From positions 1 through 5,288 of the forward strand of contig JAFZXG010000053.1 in the NCBI GenBank assembly GCA_017616925.1: 5,288 nucleotides of DNA, read 5' to 3'. Under the pieces are notes generated by a model, which searched no databases, was not told the DNA's origin, and was given only the letters and a program-made list of their open reading frames with translations. This document shows, piece after piece, positions 1 through 5,264 of this stretch. The translations under genes were made by a program, and so were the position numbers. Origin of the DNA: Clostridia bacterium (GTDB taxonomy: Bacteria > Bacillota > Clostridia > Christensenellales > Borkfalkiaceae). Every line of letters begins with the position of its first letter. The stretch's first letter is position 1.

Positions 1-939
1 ACCAATAACGCCGTACGTTCCGATTTTAACTCCGCTTGCCGAATAGGTCGCGGTGACCATAGAACACTCGCTCGGAAGTTTCTCTTCGGTATCGCCGCCT
101 ATCTTGATGTTTATCTCTATATCGTCGGTATCGCCCGTTAAAAGATCCGTAAGTTTTTCTTTATCGGTAACCACCGAAAGAAAATTCTTCACTTTTTCGG
201 AATCGTTGTATTCGGGGTGATTAAGTATCTTGTCTTCACCTTCCATTACGACCGAAACGCCGCCTTTATCGAGATACTCTTCTATCGCCGCCATAACGCT
301 CGAAAAGATCTCACGATACCCTTCGAACTCTTCGGCGATTTTATTTTCAAGCCCTTTTATCTCGCCGAACTCTTTTCCGACCGAGATCTTCGAGATAAGT
401 TCGCTTGCCTCCTTTATCTGCGCGTCGGTCATACCTTTCGGGATCTTTATGAACTTGTCGCGGATAAGCGTGTTTTCGGTTACGATCAATAAAAGCGCCT
501 GATCTTCCTTATACCTGAAAATATCTATTTTTACGATCTTTTCCTTTTCCGACGGAGCGGTGTAACCTACCGACGTGTAATCGGTAAGTTCGCTTATAAC
601 CTTAACGGCGTTTTTCACCACCGATTCCAGATTGTCGGCGTGTTCGGTAAACGAGTTCTTGATAAACGAAAGTTCCTTTGCCGTAAGCCTGCCCTTTTCC
701 ATAAGTTCGCCGACGTAAAGTTTATAGGCTTCGATAGACGGCACTCTTCCGCTCGAAGTGTGTAGTTGCGTAAGAAGTCCCATCTCTTCGAGTCCCGCAA
801 GTTCCGATCTCACCGTCGCCGAACTCACGTTTTTAATATACTTTTCCGTAATACTTTTGGAAGACACGGGTTGCGCCGTGGTGATATAATCGTCCACGAC
901 GTACTGCAGTATCTTTCTTTTTCTCTCGGAAAGTTTCAT
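1..939 (-). CDS. hrcA: Heat-inducible transcription repressor HrcA (3' end cut by window edge)
   Basis: HrcA represses class I heat-shock genes (groESL, dnaK operons) by binding CIRCE operators, and it needs GroEL to stay active. I translated the minus strand from the ATG at 937-939. The frame stays open for 313 codons to the window edge. The N-terminal winged helix (about residues 1-80) begins MKLSERKRKILQYVV and carries the recognition-helix region SSATVRSELAGLEEMG (39-54), followed by HTSSGRVPS (60-68), all HrcA hallmarks. The GAF-like effector part includes LTDYTSVGYTA, and the visible end reads VKIGTYGVIG, which in the family is followed by a PxRMxY-type motif. Only about 25-30 residues should therefore be missing (family length near 340). 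An AGGAG at 946-950 sits 6 nt before the ATG. The gene has its own promoter and a CIRCE element, so it autoregulates. It is normally first in an hrcA-grpE-dnaK-dnaJ operon, which would lie beyond position 1. Identity is very secure. Confidence 0.96.
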   Translation of the reverse strand, partial: MKLSERKRKILQYVVDDYITTAQPVSSKSITEKYIKNVSSATVRSELAGLEEMGLLTQLHTSSGRVPSIEAYKLYVGELMEKGRLTAKELSFIKNSFTEHADNLESVVKNAVKVISELTDYTSVGYTAPSEKEKIVKIDIFRYKEDQALLLIVTENTLIRDKFIKIPKGMTDAQIKEASELISKISVGKEFGEIKGLENKIAEEFEGYREIFSSVMAAIEEYLDKGGVSVVMEGEDKILNHPEYNDSEKVKNFLSVVTDKEKLTDLLTGDTDDIEINIKIGGDTEEKLPSECSMVTATYSASGVKIGTYGVIG

Positions 940-972
940 ATCTTTCTCCTTGGCAATTTCAGAAGACCTTTG

Positions 973-999
973 TTAGCACTCTTTGGTCTTGACTGCTAA
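973..999 (-). promoter_or_regulatory. CIRCE operator (HrcA binding site)
   Basis: This is an inverted repeat with 9-bp arms and a 9-bp spacer. On the plus strand the left arm is TTAGCACTC (973-981) and the right arm is GACTGCTAA (991-999). The consensus is TTAGCACTC-N9-GAGTGCTAA, so only one base differs (C in place of G at 993). It lies between the predicted hrcA transcription start (about 1004) and the hrcA ribosome binding site, the standard position for repression by HrcA. This points to negative autoregulation and heat induction of hrcA and whatever follows it. Confidence 0.96.
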
Positions 1000-1010
1000 C
1001 TTTTGATTAA

Positions 1011-1039
1011 ATGATACACTTATTATTTCGCTTTGTCAA
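1011..1039 (-). promoter_or_regulatory. Sigma-A type promoter of hrcA
   Basis: On the minus strand a perfect -35 TTGACA (1034-1039) is separated by exactly 17 bp from a -10 TATCAT (1011-1016). The predicted transcription start is near 1004, so the transcript would begin about 5 nt before the CIRCE element. The match to the housekeeping consensus fits class I heat-shock control, where the vegetative sigma factor is used and HrcA provides regulation. The upstream DNA is AT-rich. Confidence 0.9.
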
Positions 1040-1090
1040 CATTTTTACGCTAATATTTTAAAGGTTTTTAAAAATTTTTCTACGAGCGGG

Positions 1091-1137
1091 AAAATAAAAA
1101 CACCGCACGGAAACTTTAAGTCTCCTTGCGGTGTTTT
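1091..1137 (-). terminator. Rho-independent terminator after proA
   Basis: Read on the minus strand, AAAACACCGCA (1127-1137) pairs perfectly with TGCGGTGTTTT (1097-1107). The stem continues inward through a C-T mismatch, GGA/TCC pairs and further short pairing around a small loop near 1116-1118. A T-rich run, TTTTTATTTT (1091-1100), overlaps the base of the hairpin and continues past it. The element starts 17 nt after the proA stop codon and about 50 nt before the hrcA -35 box. It should end the four-gene operon and insulate hrcA. Read on the plus strand, the hairpin has only a short T run after it, and no plus-strand gene is seen. Confidence 0.9.
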
Positions 1138-1153
1138 CGCTTCGTTTATAATA

Positions 1154-2410
1154 TTATTTTCTTACCGCGCCGTCGCCGTTAACCACGTACTTCGTGGTAA
1201 CGAGCGCGTCAAGTCCCATAGGACCGCGGGCATGGAGTTTTTGGGTGGATATACCTATCTCCGCGCCGAGTCCGAACACGAATCCGTCCGAAAATCTCGT
1301 GGACGCGTTCTTATACACGCACGCGGAATCTATCTCGCGTAAAAACTTTTCGGCGTTTTTTTCGTCTTTCGTTATTATGCTTTCGGAGTGGTGAGTGGAG
1401 TGTTCGTTTATAAACTCTATCGCCTCGTCCAAAGCGTCCACGGTTTTTACCGAAATTATCGGCGCCAAAAACTCGGTGTAGAAATCTTCTTCGGTGGCTT
1501 TCGCTAAATACGGATAACCTTTTAAGACGGCGAACGAGCGTTCGTCCGCGCGTATCTCGACCTGCTTTTCTTTAAGTCTTTCGGCGACGGCGGGAAGAAT
1601 ATCGAGCGCACCGCCGTTTATTACGAGCGATTCACAGGCGTTACACACGCCGTAGCGTTGGGTTTTGGCGTTGAACACGATATCCGCCGCCGCGGATTCG
1701 TCCGCGGTCTTATCTATATAGATATGACAGTTCCCCGTTCCCGTTTCGATTATAGGCACGGTCGCGTTTTCCAAAGCGGATCCTATCAGCGACGCGCTGC
1801 CTCTCGGTATCAGAAGATCGAGATACTTATTCATTTTCATAAACGCGAGCGTGGTCTCCCTGTCGGTGTTCTCTACGACCGAAACAACGTTTTCGTCTAT
1901 TCCGCTTAACATAAGTGCTTTCTTTATGGACTTGACTACCGCAAGGTTAGAGTTTATCGCCTCTTTCCCGCCTTTAAGCACCACGGCGTTACGGGTTTTA
2001 AAACACAGCGCGAAGGCGTCCGCGGTCACGTTGGGACGCGCCTCGTAAATTATGCCGATAAGCCCGAAAGGAACGTTTATTTTATCGATCGAAACGCCCT
2101 GTTCCTTATTGTAATACGAATAAACCGTTTCACCGACGGGCGATTTTAAGTCGGCTACCTTTCTTATTCCGTCCGCCATCGATTTTAAGACCGAGTCGGT
2201 TATAAGAAGCCTGTCTATAAAGGGATCGGGATAGCCCTTACCCCTTGCGAACTCCACGTCTTTAAGGTTTTCTTTCTTTATATATTCGGCGTCCTTTTCT
2301 ATCCTGTCGGCCGCCGCGACGAGCGCGGCGTTTATTTTTTCTTCGGGAACGCTTACGAGCGTTCTTGCCGCAGCCTTCGCCGTCTTACAGGCGTTTTCCA
2401 AATCAAACAT
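1154..2410 (-). CDS. proA: Gamma-glutamyl phosphate reductase (glutamate-5-semialdehyde dehydrogenase)
   Basis: ProA is a cytosolic enzyme that uses NADPH to reduce gamma-glutamyl phosphate to glutamate-5-semialdehyde, the second step of proline synthesis after ProB. The 418 residues match the usual family length (about 415-420). Aldehyde-dehydrogenase-fold motifs are intact: PFGLIGIIYEARPNVTADAF (114-133), VVLKGGKEA (143-151), LIPRGSASLI (200-209), the catalytic cysteine Cys256 in YGVCNACESLV (253-263), the signature-like AIEFINEHSTHHSESIIT (330-347), and FVFGLGAEIGIST (377-389) with LHARGPMGL (392-400). The ATG at 2408-2410 has AGGAG (2419-2423) 8 nt upstream. It overlaps the stop of the preceding peptidase-like gene by 8 nt, implying coupled translation. 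It is the last gene of the operon, directly before the terminator. ProB, its usual neighbour, is not in the window. No defect is visible. Confidence 0.97.
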   Translation of the reverse strand: MFDLENACKTAKAAARTLVSVPEEKINAALVAAADRIEKDAEYIKKENLKDVEFARGKGYPDPFIDRLLITDSVLKSMADGIRKVADLKSPVGETVYSYYNKEQGVSIDKINVPFGLIGIIYEARPNVTADAFALCFKTRNAVVLKGGKEAINSNLAVVKSIKKALMLSGIDENVVSVVENTDRETTLAFMKMNKYLDLLIPRGSASLIGSALENATVPIIETGTGNCHIYIDKTADESAAADIVFNAKTQRYGVCNACESLVINGGALDILPAVAERLKEKQVEIRADERSFAVLKGYPYLAKATEEDFYTEFLAPIISVKTVDALDEAIEFINEHSTHHSESIITKDEKNAEKFLREIDSACVYKNASTRFSDGFVFGLGAEIGISTQKLHARGPMGLDALVTTKYVVNGDGAVRK

Positions 2411-2891
2411 CTTTTTTTCTCCTGAAATACCGTAAAGTAAAAAGTTTCTTTATTCTCGTTCCCCACTTTCCGAAAAAGAAGAAACAGCCCGTCAGAAACT
2501 TCCTTTTCCCCTTTTTCGAAAACCATTTTTCCGATTTTTTCTTTTCTTTTTCGGACCTTGCGTCTATATACTTCTTGCCGCGGTAGAATCCTTCGAGAAC
2601 TCCTATAACGGACGACTCTTCGACTCTCTCTTCGGTAAAAAGACTGTCCCCGCAGGTGATATAGCCGAAATCGGTGACCGCAAGTACCCTGTGCAGTATC
2701 GCTTTTCCGTCCGATCTTATATACAGCGCGACGTCGTAAGGCGTAAGCCGTTCGGTCTTTTTTCCTATCACGACCGACTGCCGTTTGTTTTTAACGGTCG
2801 GCCACATACTATTCCCCGCGGGTACGAAAGATACTCTTCCGTGCTTAAAAAGTTCGTTCCTTAAGTTTTCGGCAAAGGTCTTTTCGTCCAT
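2403..2891 (-). CDS. S24/S26-family signal-peptidase-like protein
   Basis: This 162-residue protein resembles the small S24/S26 (signal peptidase I/LexA-like) serine peptidases. Visible motifs in family order are GNSMWP (26-31), with the presumed nucleophile Ser28; PYDVALY (51-57), where GDVV is usual; ILHRV (65-69), which puts a His where bacterial signal peptidase I has the general-base Lys, as in ER/SipW-type enzymes; and GDSLFTEERV (81-90), then VIGVLEGFYRGKKYID (95-110). There is no N-terminal membrane anchor. The C-terminal tail (about 111-162) is very rich in Lys/Arg, with a Phe cluster, CFFFF (136-140), which may touch the membrane. The substrate is unknown. The only possible start is ATG 2891, because an in-frame TAG lies two codons upstream and the next ATG falls inside the catalytic motif. 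Its ribosome binding site is poor (AGGA only 1 nt from the ATG), so translation probably depends on coupling with the PII-like gene ending 8 nt upstream. The family is fairly secure; peptidase activity is inferred. Confidence 0.78.
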   Translation of the reverse strand: MDEKTFAENLRNELFKHGRVSFVPAGNSMWPTVKNKRQSVVIGKKTERLTPYDVALYIRSDGKAILHRVLAVTDFGYITCGDSLFTEERVEESSVIGVLEGFYRGKKYIDARSEKEKKKSEKWFSKKGKRKFLTGCFFFFGKWGTRIKKLFTLRYFRRKKDV

Positions 2892-2896
2892 ATCCT

Positions 2897-2924
2897 ATTC
2901 TATATCTTCAATTCTATATCTTCA
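2897..2924. repeat. Perfect 14-bp tandem direct repeat
   Basis: The unit ATTCTATATCTTCA occurs twice with no gap, at 2897-2910 and 2911-2924 on the plus strand. It spans the last codons and stop of the PII-like gene. Because 14 is not a multiple of three, the second copy is read in a different frame. It adds the terminal residues LKI and supplies the TAG stop used now. Removing one copy would make the protein end at EDIE and bring its stop to within 3 nt of the next gene's ATG. Confidence 0.95.
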
Positions 2925-3586
2925 AGCGCGCTGATACCCAGAACTTTATCCACGGGAAGAGAAAAGATCACGCCTTGCGCGGCGGTCTTCGATCCCGCTT
3001 TGTCCATTATCGCGTGCATTATGTCGTTGCGCTTTTTCATATCCGAAACGATAAGCACTATCTCTTTTTCTTCGGAAATGGTTATGCCGAGCACTTTCGC
3101 CACGTCGGCACCCGTGCCGCCGGCTTTTACTATAGTCCCGCCCGTAGCACCCGCTTTCCGCGCCGCTTCCATCACATCGTTTTTATAGCCCTTATTCACT
3201 ACGGATAGGATCAACGTCCTTTTGATATCGGTTGACTTCATATTATCGTCTCCTTTTACTTCGTCGCTGCCGACGAAATACTTTACCGCGGATTCCGCGA
3301 ATCCGCCCGTCGGCAATATGGCGGCAAACTCGCTTTTCGCGGTTATCAGCGGCGTTTTGAAAGTAAGTTCCGACACGAGCCTTTGTTCGTCCGATTCCCT
3401 TACCGCCGCCAGAAACATTACTCTCGTTTCGGAATTCAGTCCCACGAAGTCTATAATCGAATTTTCAAACGCGCCGTAACACGACGTCCCGACCACGTGC
3501 CTTATCCCTACGTCCCGAAGTATCGCGTAATAGTCGTTAGCGCGGCTTCTCTCGCTTACGAGAAGAAGAAATTTAAGTCCTTTCAT
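2900..3586 (-). CDS. Tandem PII-like (GlnB-fold) regulatory protein
   Basis: PII proteins are small cytosolic trimeric sensors that bind ATP/ADP and often 2-oxoglutarate and control transporters or enzymes. This 228-residue protein is about twice the usual 110 and holds two PII-like domains. The C-terminal domain (about 121-218) is clearer: KRTLILSVVNKGYKNDVMEAARKAG has the expected beta-alpha start (122-146), GATGGTIVKAGGTG (146-159) corresponds to the glycine-rich start of the T-loop region, KEIVLIVSDMKK (174-185) is the third strand, and GVIFSLPVDKVLGI (205-218) is the typical end. The N-terminal domain (about 3-105) keeps the outline (LKFLLLVSERSRANDYYAIL, then ETRVMFLAAV, then FAAILPTGGFAES) but lacks the GATGGT-like loop. 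A linker (about 106-120) contains charged DEVKGDDN. The ATG follows GGGAG (3594-3598), which abuts the TAA stop of the DUF1538 gene. That adjacency suggests it regulates the transporter, as GlnK does AmtB. The ligand is unknown. The fold call is strong. Confidence 0.85.
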   Translation of the reverse strand: MKGLKFLLLVSERSRANDYYAILRDVGIRHVVGTSCYGAFENSIIDFVGLNSETRVMFLAAVRESDEQRLVSELTFKTPLITAKSEFAAILPTGGFAESAVKYFVGSDEVKGDDNMKSTDIKRTLILSVVNKGYKNDVMEAARKAGATGGTIVKAGGTGADVAKVLGITISEEKEIVLIVSDMKKRNDIMHAIMDKAGSKTAAQGVIFSLPVDKVLGISALEDIELKI

Positions 3587-3598
3587 CGTTTTTCTCCC

Positions 3599-5131
3599 TT
3601 AATCGAGAATCCTTTCTCTTTCGGGCGTACCCGTAAGTTCCGTAGCGGCGACATTTTTCGATTTTATCTTTACGATAAGTCCGACGACCTGTAAAGTCAG
3701 CACGGGCATGACTGCGACGAGCGCGATAAGCCCCAACCCTTCGGTCGCGAAATCACCGCCGACCGAATTACAGAATCCCAGGGCGAGCGGGAGCAAAAAA
3801 CAGGTGGTCATGGATCCCGACGACACCCCGCCCGCGTCGAACGCGATCGCGGTGAAAAATTCCGGAACGACGAAGGCGAGCGACACCGCGATAACGTAAG
3901 CCGGCAACAAAAAATAAATTATCCGAATATGCAACAGAGTTCTCAAAAACGAAATACCGACCGCCGCCGACATACCCAGCATAAGCGACAGCGCGAGAGC
4001 CTTTCCCGATATCGCCCCGCCCGAAACGTCGGATACGCGTTTCGTGAGTACGTGAACGGCGGGTTCCGCCGCGATTATAAAGAAACCTATCAGCATCGAT
4101 ATCGGCACGACTATACCGTTATATTCGAGTTCCCCGATGGTCTTTCCGATACCGTACCCCATATTGCCGAAACCCACCTTCGCCCCGACGAGAAACGCGA
4201 CGAGTCCGCAATAAGCGTATAAAATACCGAGCAAAGTCCTTATCGTAAACCCTTCGCCGACCTTGTCCCCGAAAGCGTAAGAGATCAGAAACAAAAATGC
4301 TATCGGAGTAAGCGCAATACCTATTTCTTTCAGCGTTACGGGAAATTCAAGCCCGAACCTATACATTATTTCTCTGGAATCGGGAATACCGACCACCGCT
4401 TGCGCGGTTTCGTTTAAGTAAGGTTTATAGACGATACCCAAGATCATTACCGAGATCACGGGGCCTATCGAACAGAGCGCCGTAAGCCCGAAACCTTCGC
4501 TTTCGGCGTTGCGGTCGTCCCTTATCGACGCGATACCCGTGCCGATCGCGATAATGAACGGAACGCTTATGGGCCCCGTCGTTACTCCGCCCGAATCGAA
4601 AGCGAGCGGCATAAAGTTCTTCGGCACGAAGAACGACAGCGCGAACACGGCTAAATATCCGAGTAAGAGTATCACCGATATTTTGACGCGCAGTACCATT
4701 TTTAAGAAAGCCACGCACAAAAATACGCCCACGCCGACGCCCACGGTAACTAATATGAGCCATTTATCCACGGACTCTTCGAGTTCGTCGGTGAGAAATA
4801 AAAGGTCGGGTTCGGCGATAGTTATAAGCAGACCGACGATAAAGAAAATGGGCAGGATTATCCACAGTTTTTTGGTTTTAAGCACGGTCATGCCGACGTA
4901 TTCGCCGATAGGCGTCATCGCTACGTCCGCACCGAGCGAGAACAGCCCCATGCCCACCGACATTAAAAAAGCACCGAACAGAAACGCCAGCATGACTCCG
5001 CTGTCGATAGGCGTTACGGTCGCGCCGAGAACGAATACGATAATACAGACGGGAAGAACGGAAGAGACCGCTTCTTTTATTTTAGCGGATACCACCGTCG
5101 CATCTTTTTTGATTAAGAATCCCTTGCCCAA
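3599..5131 (-). CDS. Double DUF1538 integral membrane protein, probable ion transporter
   Basis: This 510-residue, very hydrophobic protein contains two related halves of about 250 residues, each matching DUF1538. Shared motifs are TIAEPDLLFL (104-113) and IAAEPAVHVL (353-362), LAFDSGGVTTG (176-186) and IAFDAGGVSSG (429-439), and SEGFGL (211-216) and TEGLGL (463-468). About seven hydrophobic segments per half are visible by eye, at roughly 24-42, 45-66, 89-106, 124-146, 151-169, 184-202 and 214-236, then a matching set from about 268 to 488. There is no cleavable signal peptide; the N-terminus is Lys-rich and likely cytoplasmic. From memory, a DUF1538 pair named UmpAB in Halomonas was reported as a two-component Na+(Li+,K+)/H+ antiporter; here both would be fused in one chain. 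Transport here is inferred. The start is TTG (5129-5131), supported by GGGGAG (5139-5144) 7 nt upstream; the first in-frame ATG is at residue 47, inside a membrane segment. It is the first gene of the operon, 12 nt before the PII-like gene. Confidence 0.88.
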   Translation of the reverse strand: MGKGFLIKKDATVVSAKIKEAVSSVLPVCIIVFVLGATVTPIDSGVMLAFLFGAFLMSVGMGLFSLGADVAMTPIGEYVGMTVLKTKKLWIILPIFFIVGLLITIAEPDLLFLTDELEESVDKWLILVTVGVGVGVFLCVAFLKMVLRVKISVILLLGYLAVFALSFFVPKNFMPLAFDSGGVTTGPISVPFIIAIGTGIASIRDDRNAESEGFGLTALCSIGPVISVMILGIVYKPYLNETAQAVVGIPDSREIMYRFGLEFPVTLKEIGIALTPIAFLFLISYAFGDKVGEGFTIRTLLGILYAYCGLVAFLVGAKVGFGNMGYGIGKTIGELEYNGIVVPISMLIGFFIIAAEPAVHVLTKRVSDVSGGAISGKALALSLMLGMSAAVGISFLRTLLHIRIIYFLLPAYVIAVSLAFVVPEFFTAIAFDAGGVSSGSMTTCFLLPLALGFCNSVGGDFATEGLGLIALVAVMPVLTLQVVGLIVKIKSKNVAATELTGTPERERILD

Positions 5132-5138
5132 CTTTTTT

Positions 5139-5144
5139 CTCCCC
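5139..5144 (-). promoter_or_regulatory. Ribosome binding site that fixes the TTG start of the DUF1538 gene
   Basis: On the minus strand GGGGAG lies 7 nt before TTG 5131, the optimal distance. The TTG is followed by a Lys-rich N-terminus typical of a cytoplasmic lead-in to the first membrane helix. No ATG or GTG with better spacing is nearby, so this site decides the start. Confidence 0.85.
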
Positions 5145-5189
5145 GTAAGCCGTCCGTATAACCGAAAGCGTTTTTTAAGTTACAACCGT

Positions 5190-5218
5190 ATTATAGCATT
5201 AAAACGCCATACAGTCAA
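5190..5218 (-). promoter_or_regulatory. Strong extended -10 promoter of the DUF1538-PII-peptidase-proA operon
   Basis: On the minus strand the -35 is TTGACT (5213-5218) and the -10 is the perfect consensus TATAAT (5190-5195), with a 17-bp spacer. A TG one base before the -10 (TGCTATAAT) adds an extended -10 element. The predicted transcription start is near 5183, giving a leader of about 50 nt before the TTG start. No clear operator or riboswitch fold is visible in the leader, which is too short for most riboswitches. The operon transcript would run about 4.1 kb to the terminator at 1091-1137. Confidence 0.92.
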
Positions 5219-5264
5219 TACAAAATCGACCGAAAAAGAACGCCCGAATCGGCACCACAAACCC

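Noticed and set aside
217..502. Plus-strand open frames opposite hrcA
   Set aside because: They lie wholly inside the clearly conserved HrcA frame on the other strand, have no ribosome binding site or recognisable motif, and have unnatural composition.
1097..1137. Hairpin as a bidirectional terminator
   Set aside because: The plus-strand side has only TTTTCGCTTCG after the stem and no plus-strand gene precedes it, so only the minus-strand function is supported.
2403..2410. Frameshift or fusion between the peptidase-like gene and proA
   Set aside because: The 8-nt overlap has its own ATG with a good ribosome binding site, and ProA starts at its normal N-terminus, so it is ordinary operon overlap.
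2520..2560. T-rich tract on the plus strand as a terminator or slippery site
   Set aside because: It is inside the Lys-rich tail of the peptidase-like gene, has no hairpin, and the frame remains intact through to the proA overlap.
2365..2586. Plus-strand open frame across the proA/peptidase junction, very Phe-rich
   Set aside because: It is the antisense of the Lys-rich tail of the peptidase-like gene; the Phe content comes from reading AAA/GAA codons backwards.
4425..4763. 112-residue minus-strand frame within the DUF1538 gene
   Set aside because: It is a shifted-frame shadow rich in Arg and Gly inside a strongly conserved membrane-protein frame.
5131..5183. Riboswitch or attenuator in the operon leader
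   Set aside because: The leader is only about 50 nt and I could find no stable paired structure or conserved aptamer pattern.
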